From Marinobacter sp. CHS3-4 (lineage in GTDB: Bacteria; Pseudomonadota; Gammaproteobacteria; Pseudomonadales; Oleiphilaceae): a DNA stretch of 64,000 nt. The notes under the pieces are model-generated. The model saw only the letters and a program-made list of their open reading frames with translations, was not told the DNA's origin and searched no databases. Both the position numbers and the translations under genes were made by a program. Below are positions 18,315-27,300 of the stretch, in pieces (position 1 is the first letter of the stretch; each line of letters opens with the position of its first letter). The stretch spans positions 248,001 through 312,000 of the forward strand of contig NZ_JASGBJ010000002.1 in assembly GCF_030053415.1 (NCBI RefSeq), read 5' to 3'.

Positions 18315-18510
18315 GTTTGGCCCAATTCTGTGCGTTGAGAAAATCAGTCATTTTTTTGTTCAAACTAAGCCGTTTGGCCTATCAAATCGTATACATGTTC
18401 CGACTCGCCGTAAATCACGGTATGCTGTTTGGGCCTGTATTTTCGGTACCTTACAAGACACAAGTCGACTTTGATAAGAATCATTCATCCCTTACAAAAA
18501 GGACATTCAA
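18315..18510. promoter_or_regulatory. Divergent promoter region between senB and the ABC importer
   Basis: This 196-bp AT-rich gap must carry the start signals for senB (leftward) and the importer (rightward). A weak rightward candidate is TTGTTC near 18356 and TATCAA about 18 bp on. A good ribosome-binding site (AAAAAGGA) precedes the importer ATG. I see no convincing operator or riboswitch. Confidence 0.35.
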
Positions 18511-19380
18511 ATGGCCCTGAATCTGATACGGAAGTTTGCCGCAGCAAGTGGTTTGTTGTTCGCGTTCTCCGCAGCTGTTTCGGCCCAGACGCTGGTTTTC
18601 ACTGCTATCCCCGACGAAGACGAAACCAAGTTGGTCGAAAGGTTTCGTGGTATCGCAGATTATTTGTCAGAGAATCTTGAGGTAGACGTTCGCTATATTC
18701 CGGTTAAGTCCTACGCTGCTGCCGTTTCTGCGTTTCGCAACAATCAGGTTCAGCTAGCCTGGTTTGGCGGTCTGTCTGGAGTGCAGGCACGCTCTCTGGT
18801 CCCTGGTTCTCAGGCGATCGCGCAAGGCGTCGAAGACAAAGCGTTTTACAGCCACATCATTGCGCACGAAAGCACCGGCCTGAACGAAATGGACGAGTTA
18901 AGCGACGAACTGCGCGGCAAGACCTTCACCTTCGGTTCAAAGGGATCGACGTCTGGCCGTTTGATTCCTGAATACTACATCCGCGAAGCATTCAGCGAAG
19001 CGCCAGAAGACGTTTTCTCCCGCGTTGGTTTTAGTGGTAACCATACCCGCACTCTCCGTTTGGTAGAAGCAGGCACCTATGATGTTGGCGCCATCAATTT
19101 TTCAGTCTGGGACAAGGAAACCAAAGCGGGAAATGTCGATCAGGACGCCGTAAAGGTCATCTGGACAACACCCAGCTATCCCAACTATCAGTGGAGTATC
19201 CGCGGTGACGCCGACGAACGCTTTGGTGAAGGCTTTACGGATCGCGTTCAAAAGGCGCTGCTGAACATGAAAGACAAGGAGCTTTTGAACAGCTTCCCTC
19301 GTTCCGGCTTTATCCCGGTGTCCAATGACGCCTACAAGCCCATCGAAGTGGTTGGAAAACAGATCGGAATCATTGATTAA
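18511..19380 (+). CDS. Substrate-binding protein of a putative selenate/selenite ABC importer
   Basis: A 289-residue PhnD-family periplasmic binding protein with a signal peptide (cleavage near AVSAQ-TL, about residue 25). LVFTAIPDEDETKLVERF, VRYIPVKSYAAAVSAFRNN, VQLAWFGGLSGVQARS and GSKGSTSGRLIPEYYI are typical of the PhnD-like subfamily repeatedly found beside selD and annotated as putative selenate-binding (TIGR04553). The neighbourhood of selD-senB supports selenium oxyanions over phosphonate, and no C-P lyase genes are nearby. Substrate is still inference. Its stop overlaps the ATPase start (TAATG). Confidence 0.85.
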   Translation: MALNLIRKFAAASGLLFAFSAAVSAQTLVFTAIPDEDETKLVERFRGIADYLSENLEVDVRYIPVKSYAAAVSAFRNNQVQLAWFGGLSGVQARSLVPGSQAIAQGVEDKAFYSHIIAHESTGLNEMDELSDELRGKTFTFGSKGSTSGRLIPEYYIREAFSEAPEDVFSRVGFSGNHTRTLRLVEAGTYDVGAINFSVWDKETKAGNVDQDAVKVIWTTPSYPNYQWSIRGDADERFGEGFTDRVQKALLNMKDKELLNSFPRSGFIPVSNDAYKPIEVVGKQIGIID

Positions 19381-20030
19381 TGTCAGGATTTGATCTGACT
19401 GGCCTTACGGCCTCATTCGGGGGAGAGAGGGTGATTGGCCCGCTCTCCCTTAGTGTTAAAAAGGGCGAAAAGGTGGCCCTTGTCGGGCGCAGCGGTGCGG
19501 GTAAATCCACACTCATCAGCCTTATACATCAGCAGGTCGGTCGTGCGTCGTCGCTGGTACCCCAGGACCTGGGCCTGGTGAACGCCTTGCCAGTGTTCCA
19601 TAACGTATTTATGGGACAGTTGGACGCCCATTCGGCCTGGTACAACACCCTTACGTTGATACGGCCTTTCGCGAAAGATTCAAACGCAGTTCGTGGCCTG
19701 CTGAAAGATTTGTCCATGCCCGAAAAAATATGGATGCCAACGGCGTCTCTTTCCGGAGGACAGCGACAGCGGGTGGCGATTGCCCGCGCCCTTTTCCGAC
19801 ATTCGAATCTATTGTTGGCGGACGAGCCAGTGTCGGCACTGGATGGCCCTATGGCTCATCTGGTTATGAAAACCTTAAGCGGGCGCTTTGACACCAGCGT
19901 GATTGCGATGCACGACGTGGAGCTGGCCCTGAAATACTGCACACGGATTGTCGGCATTCAGGATGGGCAGATTGCCCTGGATGAAGCCAGCGAGCGCCTG
20001 ACGCCTGCCGACATTTCGCCTTTGTACTGA
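19380..20030 (+). CDS. ATPase of the putative selenium-oxyanion ABC importer (PhnC-like)
   Basis: A 216-residue ABC ATPase. Walker A is VGRSGAGKSTLISLIHQ (about residue 35), the signature SLSGGQRQRVAIARAL (about 124), Walker B LLLADEPVSALD (about 145) and the H-loop IAMHDVELAL (about 178). It is shorter than typical PhnC (about 250). Its start overlaps the binding-protein stop and the permease begins 8 nt after its end, so the three are one operon. It energises import from the periplasm. Confidence 0.9.
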   Translation: MSGFDLTGLTASFGGERVIGPLSLSVKKGEKVALVGRSGAGKSTLISLIHQQVGRASSLVPQDLGLVNALPVFHNVFMGQLDAHSAWYNTLTLIRPFAKDSNAVRGLLKDLSMPEKIWMPTASLSGGQRQRVAIARALFRHSNLLLADEPVSALDGPMAHLVMKTLSGRFDTSVIAMHDVELALKYCTRIVGIQDGQIALDEASERLTPADISPLY

Positions 20031-20038
20031 CGCGCCCC

Positions 20039-21505
20039 ATGTTTTCCTCCCCCACGGTACGAGTCAGCTTTCTTTTCCTTGGCATTGCTCTGGTCGCACT
20101 CTTGTTTGCCGACATTGCAATCACCGCAGCAAACCCCTGGAAAGACCTGGGACGATTCTTTCTGGGTGTTGTCACACCGGATTTTTTCAGTTCTGAAGGC
20201 GTGGCCGTTGCCCTTCTGCGAACCGTAGCCTTCGCCTTCGTTGGGGTGGCCCTGGGCAGCCTCTGTGGTTTTGCGTTGTCCCTGGTCTATCGAAACCCCA
20301 TCGTAAGAACCTTCTGTGCCTTTATCCGCGCCATTCACGAACTCTTCTGGGCGCTTATCTTCCTGCAATTCTTTGGCTTTCATCCGCTGACGGGCGTGCT
20401 GGCTATCGCCATTCCCTACTCTGGCATTTTCGCCAAAGTCTACTCCGAAATTCTTGAAGAAGCTGATCCGGTGCCCGGCCGTCTGCTGCCCCCGGGCACA
20501 AGCACCATTTCGCGATTCCTGTACACCCGTATTCCGGATTGCTGGGTTCAGCTTCGCACTTACACCGCGTATCGCCTGGAATGTGGTCTGCGTTCAAGCG
20601 CCATTCTCGGGTTTGTTGGCCTGCCTACTCTTGGCTTCTTTCTGGAGTCCGCTTTCTCTCAGGGGCACTACTCTGAGGCAGGCGCCATGCTGATTCTGTT
20701 CTACGTCGTGATAGCCACCATGCCGCTCTGGGTTAGGCCCAGGCTACTGCCCATTTACGTGTTGGGCGCACCCTTTTTTCTGGGCGAAGGCCTGCCTATC
20801 GTCTGGGGAAACGTTGAGCGTTTTTTCACGCAGGATATCGTGCCCTCGCCCATTCGGAATGGAGAGGGCTTCTCAGGACTGCTCACATGGCTGAACGACG
20901 TGATGGTCACGGAAGCCTTACCGGGCATCTGGAATACGCTGGTGTTGACCCAGATTGCGCTCGTGGCAACCGGCATTATTGCGTTACTGGCGTTTCCGCT
21001 GATTTCAGCTCATTTCGGTGGGCCGGTTCGCCGAACCGGCGGCCACATCTTTCTGGTCGTCGTCCGCTCAACGCCAGAATACATTCTCGCTTATATTCTG
21101 TTGCAGCTCTGGGGGCCGTCCATGCTGCCTGCCGTGATCGCGCTGGCGTTGCACAATGGCGGCATCATCGGCCACTTGATTGGCCGGCAGACAAGCGCGA
21201 TCCGGCTCCGCCCGGATGCCCCGATTGGTTTTAATCGCTATACCTACGAGTTGGTGCCACGGGTGTACCGTTCGTTCCTGGCGTTCCTGTTCTATCGCTG
21301 GGAAATCATCATGCGGGAAACCGCCATTCTTGGCATCCTCGGCATCTACACCCTGGGCTTCTATGTCGACAGCGCCATTCAGAACATTCAGTTCGACCGC
21401 GCCATGATCCTTATCGTTATAACCGCCCTTCTCAACATTGGCATCGACGTTCTTGGACGATTTATCCGCCGAAAATTGGCCTTACAAACCATGCCAACCT
21501 GCTGA
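20039..21505 (+). CDS. Fused double permease of the putative selenium-oxyanion importer
   Basis: A 488-residue membrane protein containing two BPD_transp_1 (PhnE-like) permease units in tandem. The first is about residues 55-225 with the EAA-type loop near YTRIPDCWVQLRTYTAYRLE, and the second about 290-480 with YELVPRVYRSFLAFLFYRWE. The two membrane halves of the importer are therefore supplied by one chain, whereas phosphonate PhnE usually works as a homodimer or as two genes. It is third in the operon after the binding protein and ATPase. Confidence 0.88.
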   Translation: MFSSPTVRVSFLFLGIALVALLFADIAITAANPWKDLGRFFLGVVTPDFFSSEGVAVALLRTVAFAFVGVALGSLCGFALSLVYRNPIVRTFCAFIRAIHELFWALIFLQFFGFHPLTGVLAIAIPYSGIFAKVYSEILEEADPVPGRLLPPGTSTISRFLYTRIPDCWVQLRTYTAYRLECGLRSSAILGFVGLPTLGFFLESAFSQGHYSEAGAMLILFYVVIATMPLWVRPRLLPIYVLGAPFFLGEGLPIVWGNVERFFTQDIVPSPIRNGEGFSGLLTWLNDVMVTEALPGIWNTLVLTQIALVATGIIALLAFPLISAHFGGPVRRTGGHIFLVVVRSTPEYILAYILLQLWGPSMLPAVIALALHNGGIIGHLIGRQTSAIRLRPDAPIGFNRYTYELVPRVYRSFLAFLFYRWEIIMRETAILGILGIYTLGFYVDSAIQNIQFDRAMILIVITALLNIGIDVLGRFIRRKLALQTMPTC

Positions 21506-21642
21506 TCCTGCCTACCCCATCACAGTTCCGAAGATTACCGGCGTCATTCAGGCCAATAGTGTTTAGAGGCGTGGGTAACAATTGGTTACACTCTGTATCC
21601 AGTACTTACATGGAATCTGAAGTGGTAAGGAATCGCTGAAAA

Positions 21643-22257
21643 ATGAGTAGTCTGATTATTCTTCTGGAGCTGGGGCTGTTTGCGCTGTTGCTGCTATTGG
21701 CCTTCCGCGTGCTGAGTCTCACCCGAAACGAACCTCTGATACCCGCAACACCGACAGAGGTGTCAGACGCTCACCACTCTTATATCGAAAGCCGAATGGC
21801 GCAACCAGCCTCAAAAAGCTCGTTTCTCTCATCGCCCTTTGACAGACAACAGGCCATGAGCCGAAGCCATGATAAGTGCGAACTGATTTCCCGGCTGCAT
21901 ATTTTGACAAGCCTGCAGATTCGGGACTGTAAGGAACAGGATCTGGAGATTGAAACCGCGCACCTGGCTGTGAGGGAATACGCCGTTTGCTGGCTATACG
22001 GTGCCGCCTGTGCCTTAAGCGGCCCCACGGAGCGGAATTCTGAAGAGCTTGCCAGGCTCGTGAGTCAGTTTGCCAGCCGCAAAGCCGGCATTCGTCAATC
22101 CGAAGCCATGACCGTGATCGCGACCATCACCCGCCAGTCTTCGTTTCTATCCTGTTTCAGGGGTGGCATTGAAGGTGCAGAATTCTGGAAATCCCACCAT
22201 TTTGTGCCCAGAGAAAAGAGCCTGTTTGAGGCAGTTACCTCAAACACATTCGTGTGA
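21643..22257 (+). CDS. Membrane-anchored protein of unknown function
   Basis: A 204-residue protein with one N-terminal membrane helix (about residues 3-24) and a cytoplasmic or periplasmic helical domain with five Cys and no motif I recognise. AAGGA precedes the ATG. It lies 137 bp after the importer operon on the same strand. No terminator separates them clearly, so it could be co-transcribed, but there is no sequence evidence for a selenium role. Confidence 0.6.
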   Translation: MSSLIILLELGLFALLLLLAFRVLSLTRNEPLIPATPTEVSDAHHSYIESRMAQPASKSSFLSSPFDRQQAMSRSHDKCELISRLHILTSLQIRDCKEQDLEIETAHLAVREYAVCWLYGAACALSGPTERNSEELARLVSQFASRKAGIRQSEAMTVIATITRQSSFLSCFRGGIEGAEFWKSHHFVPREKSLFEAVTSNTFV

Positions 22258-22271
22258 CTGAATGGGGGCCT

Positions 22272-22589
22272 TTAGTGCCCCGCACCGACGGGCGAATCCA
22301 CGGCCGTCAATTCCCAATCCTTGCCAAGCGACGTAACCTTGCCCGTTCCTTCCGACCCGTCTACCACGCCGGAAACCTCTGGCTTTCCAAAGCTACCGTC
22401 CTCGTTGCGCGTCATTGAATCCACTTCAACGGATCGAACCTGGTAAGTCACGCCATTGCTGACAACCTTTGAGCGATGGTTGAGCCCGAAAATAAACCGA
22501 CAGTAGTCAAGTTTGAGCTGCATCAGGTCTTGTTCGGCCTTCTGAATCTTTCGCAACAGAACTTTTTGGACGCTATCGCCGTAATCCAT
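22272..22589 (-). CDS. Conserved-looking small protein of unknown function
   Basis: A 105-residue soluble protein. The first 45 residues are helical (MDYGDSVQKVLLRKIQKAEQ) and the rest is beta-rich with a segment VSNGVTYQVRSVEVDSMTRN. No family is recognised and there is no signal peptide. It converges on the gene at 21643 with a 14-bp gap. Coding is supported by its own start at ATG 22587-22589, the gene-sized gap it fills and the absence of a better frame. Confidence 0.55.
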   Translation of the reverse strand: MDYGDSVQKVLLRKIQKAEQDLMQLKLDYCRFIFGLNHRSKVVSNGVTYQVRSVEVDSMTRNEDGSFGKPEVSGVVDGSEGTGKVTSLGKDWELTAVDSPVGAGH

Positions 22590-22752
22590 GAGGTCGGAAT
22601 CCCTTTCAGTACAATTTCTGGAATTCTACACAATTTAACAACGGTCTTGCGGGACTTTTTTCACCGATTGTTGAACTGATGACAGCGCTTCCTAAACGAA
22701 TAGCCGTCATGAGAAACTAGCGTGCCCTGGAAACCAGCCACAGGACGACAAA

Positions 22753-23673
22753 GTGCAACCGGATATCTCCGTTAAACACCTGAACAAGACCTACGGTGAT
22801 GGCTTTCGAGCCCTGAAAGACATCAATCTGGACATCGAACATGGCGAGATCTTCGCCCTACTCGGCCCCAACGGCGCCGGCAAAACCACGCTGATCAGTA
22901 TCATCTGCGGCATTGTGAACCTCACTTCTGGTCAAGTCACAGCAGGTGGTTTTGATATCGTGAAAGACTATCGCCAGGCGCGAAAAACCATTGGTCTGGT
23001 GCCCCAGGAGCTGAACACCGATTCCTTTGAGACGGTTTGGGACACGGTCTCTTTCAGCCGTGGTCTGTTCGGTAAACCGGCTAATCCGGCGCACATCGAA
23101 CAAGTGCTCAGAGACCTGTCGTTATGGGACAAGCGGGATAACCGGATCATGTCGCTGTCCGGCGGCATGAAACGGCGTGTCATGATTGCCAAAGCGCTGT
23201 CTCACGAACCTCAGATACTGTTTCTGGATGAACCCACGGCCGGTGTCGATGTGGAGTTGCGCCGTGATATGTGGAATATGGTGCGCAAATTGCGGGAGAG
23301 CGGCGTCACCATCATCCTGACGACGCACTACATCGAAGAAGCCGAGGAAATGGCCGATCGCATCGGCGTGATCCGACAGGGTGAAATCATCCTTGTGGAA
23401 GAAAAGACCAGCCTGATGAGCAAGCTTGGCAAGAAAGAGCTCAGGCTCCAGCTTCAGGCACCTCTCGAAAAAATACCGGGCGAGTTAACCCTCGAGCCTG
23501 TCGAGCTGTCCAGTGACGGCTACGAGCTGATTTACTCCTTCGATTCTCAGGAAGAGCAGGCTGGCGTGGCGCGGCTCCTGCGCATGCTGGGTGACATCGG
23601 TATCGAATACCGAGACCTGCGAACCCGTGAGAGCTCTCTCGAAGACATTTTTGTTGGCCTGGTCCACGAATAA
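22753..23673 (+). CDS. yadG: YadG-like ABC exporter ATPase
   Basis: A 306-residue ABC-2 type ATPase matching E. coli YadG closely in length and motifs. Walker A is [20 protein letters not shown] (about residue 37), signature [20 protein letters not shown] (about 131), and Walker [19 protein letters not shown] (about 156). The exported substrate of YadGH-type transporters is unknown; roles in drug or lipid export have been suggested. It begins at GTG 22753 with AGGA upstream. The membrane partner follows after 27 bp. Confidence 0.92.
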   Translation: MQPDISVKHLNKTYGDGFRALKDINLDIEHGEIFALLGPNGAGKTTLISIICGIVNLTSGQVTAGGFDIVKDYRQARKTIGLVPQELNTDSFETVWDTVSFSRGLFGKPANPAHIEQVLRDLSLWDKRDNRIMSLSGGMKRRVMIAKALSHEPQILFLDEPTAGVDVELRRDMWNMVRKLRESGVTIILTTHYIEEAEEMADRIGVIRQGEIILVEEKTSLMSKLGKKELRLQLQAPLEKIPGELTLEPVELSSDGYELIYSFDSQEEQAGVARLLRMLGDIGIEYRDLRTRESSLEDIFVGLVHE

Positions 23674-23700
23674 CCCAAACCTTTCAGGAGCCCTACCGTC

Positions 23701-24462
23701 ATGAACCTTCATGGTGTGAGCGCAATCTATCGATTCGAAATGGCGCGTATGCGCCGAACGCTGATGCAGAGCGTGGCGTCGCCCGTTATCTCGACCTGCC
23801 TGTATTTCGTGGTGTTCGGTTCGGCGATCGGCAGCCGTATGGGCGATATCGACAACATCAGCTACGGTGCCTACATCATTCCCGGCCTGGTGATGCTGTC
23901 GCTGCTGATGCAGAGCATTTCCAACGCATCGTTTGGCATTTATATGCCCAAATTTTCCGGCACCATCTACGAAGTTCTCTCGGCGCCCGTCTCCTATGTG
24001 GAAGTTGTCCTGGGCTACGTCGGCGCTGCGGCCACCAAGTCGGTGATTCTCGGCATTATCATACTGCTGACTGCCAAGCTGTTTGTTAACTATGACGTGC
24101 TGCATCCCTTCTGGATGTTTGGTTTTCTGGTGCTCACCGCCATAACGTTCAGCCTGTTTGGATTCATCATCGGAATCTGGGCAGACGGCTTTGAAAAACT
24201 TCAGATTGTCCCGCTGATGATTGTGACGCCGCTGGTGTTTCTGGGTGGAACTTTCTACTCCATCAACATGCTGCCCGAGATCTGGCAGACCATCAGTCTG
24301 TTCAACCCGGTGGTGTATCTGATCAGCGGATTTCGCTGGGCATTTTACGGCGTCTCGGATGTGCACGTGGGCATCAGTGTGGCCATGACGTTCTTCTTCC
24401 TGACCGCCTGCATGGTGGGTGTATGGTGGATTTTCAAGACGGGTTACAGGCTGCGCTCATGA
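23701..24462 (+). CDS. yadH: YadH-like ABC-2 permease
   Basis: A 253-residue integral membrane protein of the ABC-2 family with six hydrophobic segments. The family signature [20 protein letters not shown], then [18 protein letters not shown], is at about residues 180-220. It forms the exporter with the upstream ATPase. An AGGAG ribosome-binding site precedes the ATG, and its stop overlaps the start of the DUF192 gene (ATGA). Confidence 0.92.
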   Translation: MNLHGVSAIYRFEMARMRRTLMQSVASPVISTCLYFVVFGSAIGSRMGDIDNISYGAYIIPGLVMLSLLMQSISNASFGIYMPKFSGTIYEVLSAPVSYVEVVLGYVGAAATKSVILGIIILLTAKLFVNYDVLHPFWMFGFLVLTAITFSLFGFIIGIWADGFEKLQIVPLMIVTPLVFLGGTFYSINMLPEIWQTISLFNPVVYLISGFRWAFYGVSDVHVGISVAMTFFFLTACMVGVWWIFKTGYRLRS

Positions 24463-24947
24463 GGCTGGCTAAAGCAGCTTTGAGCCTAATCGCAGCGATG
24501 TCATTCAGCGTTGCTGCGCAGCCAGTACCTGCCTGCTTCCTGTCACTGACAGGTGACCGTCATGCGGTGAGCCTGGAAATTGCCCGAACACCCGCGGAGC
24601 GTCGGCAAGGCCTCATGGGGCGCGAGAGCCTGAAAACCGGCCATGGGATGCTTTTCATCTATCCCTCAGTGAACAAATCCAGTAGAGGCTTCTGGATGCG
24701 CAATACCCTGATCCCATTGGATATTGCTTACCTGGGTTCAAACAAGCGAGTGGCATCCATCCGTCACATGGAACCCTGCATTGCTGAATCGGACGCTGAT
24801 TGCCCCATTTATTCCGCTGGCGTGCCTTATCAGTATGCTGTGGAGATGAATGCTGGCTTTTTCGACAAGCTCAACATCAAACCTGGCTACCAACTGTTGT
24901 GGGGGTCAGAGGCGCAGGTGTGCCATCAAGCTGAGCAAAGTCAGTGA
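24459..24947 (+). CDS. Secreted DUF192 protein
   Basis: A 162-residue exported protein. The signal peptide is about residues 1-22 (cleavage near VAAQP), then the DUF192 domain, with [20 protein letters not shown] and [17 protein letters not shown] as its usual conserved blocks. The family has a small beta-barrel of unknown biochemical role. The start ATG 24459 overlaps the upstream permease stop (ATGA). The gene's 3' end overlaps the converging EAL gene by 71 bp. Confidence 0.88.
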   Translation: MRLAKAALSLIAAMSFSVAAQPVPACFLSLTGDRHAVSLEIARTPAERRQGLMGRESLKTGHGMLFIYPSVNKSSRGFWMRNTLIPLDIAYLGSNKRVASIRHMEPCIAESDADCPIYSAGVPYQYAVEMNAGFFDKLNIKPGYQLLWGSEAQVCHQAEQSQ

Positions 24948-27141
24948 ACAGATCTTCAAGCGGCATGGGTCGACCAATTCCGTAGCCCTGTCCGTAATCG
25001 ACGCCCAACTCCGTCAGAACCGCTAGAATACGGTCATTCTCGACATACTCGGCAACCGTCGTCAGGTTCATTTCAGAGGCCACATCACAGATCGCTTTTA
25101 CCATGTGGCGATCCGTGTCATTGGTGTCTATCTGCCGCACAAACACGCCGTCAATCTTCAAGGTATCGAACTGAAAAGACCTGAGATAATCAAAGGTGGC
25201 CAACCCGGTTCCGAAGTCGTCAAGCGACACTGCGCAACCAAAACTACGCAATTTATCAATGAGGGATCTGGCACAGTCACGGCTCAGAATTTGTTGGGTT
25301 TCAGTCACTTCAAACCCGATTTTCTCCGGTGGAACGCCCGTCTGTTCGAACACCTCGGCGATATAGTCGATGACGTCGTCGGAGGACAAAGTCGCACCTG
25401 CCAGATTGATCGAACATTTCTCGGTTGCAGCCATCCACTTGGGGTTAGCGGCCAGAAATTCGAGTGTTTTGCGAATAACCCAGTAATCAATCTGTCGCAT
25501 CAAGCCATGGGATTCGGCGATGGGCATAAAGCTGGCCGGGCTTAGAATTTGCCCATCAGGATCTCGCAGGCGAACCAGAATCTCGTAATGCAAGGCGGAG
25601 CTTTTGTCGCCAAGCCCACAGATAGGCTGCGCGAATAGCACCAGTTGATCCCCGGAGAATGCTTCTTTGAGCATTTCCAGGCGTTGGGTTCGGCTACGGC
25701 GTTCCTGAATCAGGCTTTGTAGATCCTCTACTACCTGAATGCGTGGCAGCTTGTCACGAGCCTGCCTTGCCGCCATCGTGGCTGCACTCAGATATCGATC
25801 AGGATTTCCGAGCGAGCCATCGATCTCAACCGCACCGATAGCGACCCTGACCCTCGTCTGCTGGTGCTCTGTGAAAAAGACCTGGTTATCAAACGCCTGG
25901 TAAATGTGGTCAAGATCCTGTTGAAGCCTCGCTGGTGTCGATGAAGGCAAGATCAGACCAAACACGCCCTTGCCCAATCTAGCCGGGCTGGCGTCTGCCC
26001 CCATTGTGCTCATTAGGCGGGCTACCAGGGCGCTTTCAAGTTGTCGGGCTGCTCGATAACCCATCAGGTCTTCGACCGGGTCGAAATCCAGGAACCGCAA
26101 ATTAACGAGCCAGGCGCAGGTCTGTTGCTCAATCTCCGTCTGAACCAGGCGTGAAAATGCCCGGTCATTGTTCAGCCCGCTTACAAAATCTGTGTAAGCC
26201 TGCTCGCGGAACTTTGCAATCATCTGGCGGCGTCCGTAAGTCATAGTACCGATCACCTGAACCAGTACCGTCAGGCCGGCAAGCGAAAGCAGTGTTCTGA
26301 CGGTTTCACCAATCGAAGTGATTTGAGGAAGACCACCGAGCCCGTTCAGGCTGAATACCACGAAGATCGACGCAAAAACCGGCAGCACAACCAGCACAGA
26401 GGGGCTTCGGGCCACCAGAACAAACCAGCAAAGCGCGGGAAAGAAACAAAAGCCAAGAGCCGCAGCGTAGGTGCGATCCAACAGGACCTGGGGCGCCACC
26501 AGCACCATGATAAACAGAATTGCGACAGTGCCGTACCATAGGGAAATTCGGCGGGTACGGGCGTCGCTTACCCATTCGGAAACAAATTGTGCGGGTTGTT
26601 TCAGAAAGAAGTAGGCCAGAGGCGCAAACAGCAAAAGCCCCATTGCTTCAAGCAACCAATACACAAGGAACAGATCGTAGAAAGCGAAGTCATCCTGGCC
26701 GAGATCTCCAAAGTAAAAGCCGGCGGCGCCCATGAGTGCGCTGATCGTGGCCGACAGTATGCCAGCACGGATGTAAAGATTGCGGCGCCAGTGATCACCC
26801 CGCTCACCCACACCAGACTGCATTTCCGACCTGATGATTAACCACAGAGCCCCATAGATCCCCACACCCTGGGCGATGGGAAGGTAAAGCGCGGTGGCAA
26901 GCGACGCTTCTTGCAGGACGAACAGCCAGGCCGCCAAAGCCAAACAAGAGACAACCAGTGCCGGCAATCCGAGAATCAACGTTGCCCCGAATATCACACC
27001 GCCCGGAGGCCAGATAAGGGAAATAGGCAGGCTTTCTACGGTGAGGTATCGCGACAGATCGGCCAGCACTACCACCGTGATTGCGAGGATTAGATAATCC
27101 CTTGCCTGGATCAGCCTGAATGTGGCTCTGCTCGAAATCAA
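24877..27141 (-). CDS. MASE1-(degenerate GGDEF)-EAL phosphodiesterase
   Basis: A 754-residue membrane protein. MASE1-like sensor with about eight membrane helices spans residues 12-300. A GGDEF domain follows (about 315-470) whose signature is LGKGVFG (about 388), so diguanylate cyclase activity should be lost. The EAL domain (about 490-740) has EILVRL in place of EAL, EVTETQ, LDDFGTGLATFDYL and LKIDGVF intact, so cyclic-di-GMP hydrolysis is likely. The start is TTG 27139-27141, with AGGAAG at proper spacing and no early ATG. Confidence 0.92.
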   Translation of the reverse strand: MISSRATFRLIQARDYLILAITVVVLADLSRYLTVESLPISLIWPPGGVIFGATLILGLPALVVSCLALAAWLFVLQEASLATALYLPIAQGVGIYGALWLIIRSEMQSGVGERGDHWRRNLYIRAGILSATISALMGAAGFYFGDLGQDDFAFYDLFLVYWLLEAMGLLLFAPLAYFFLKQPAQFVSEWVSDARTRRISLWYGTVAILFIMVLVAPQVLLDRTYAAALGFCFFPALCWFVLVARSPSVLVVLPVFASIFVVFSLNGLGGLPQITSIGETVRTLLSLAGLTVLVQVIGTMTYGRRQMIAKFREQAYTDFVSGLNNDRAFSRLVQTEIEQQTCAWLVNLRFLDFDPVEDLMGYRAARQLESALVARLMSTMGADASPARLGKGVFGLILPSSTPARLQQDLDHIYQAFDNQVFFTEHQQTRVRVAIGAVEIDGSLGNPDRYLSAATMAARQARDKLPRIQVVEDLQSLIQERRSRTQRLEMLKEAFSGDQLVLFAQPICGLGDKSSALHYEILVRLRDPDGQILSPASFMPIAESHGLMRQIDYWVIRKTLEFLAANPKWMAATEKCSINLAGATLSSDDVIDYIAEVFEQTGVPPEKIGFEVTETQQILSRDCARSLIDKLRSFGCAVSLDDFGTGLATFDYLRSFQFDTLKIDGVFVRQIDTNDTDRHMVKAICDVASEMNLTTVAEYVENDRILAVLTELGVDYGQGYGIGRPMPLEDLFTDFAQLDGTPAPLTPTTVGSQV

Positions 27142-27300
27142 CGTCGCTTCCTGTTCGTCTTCCTAACATGGGTACAATACGAAGCGATCGTGATACGGTT
27201 TGCCCGCCTACCGGGATTGCGTCTGAGTTCTGCGAACCAGTGCCACTTTAACCCTCAATATGCCCTACACTAGCGAGGCAATACTTGCTCCGGAGACCAA

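Noticed and set aside
18511..21505. Phosphonate importer phnDCE
   Set aside because: Family alone would allow it, but the selD/senB neighbourhood, the binding-protein subfamily motifs and absence of C-P lyase genes favour selenium. Kept as an alternative.
23485..24366. 293-codon open frame antisense to the YadG/YadH genes
   Set aside because: Covers two certain genes and is His/Gln-rich low-complexity, as expected for a shadow.
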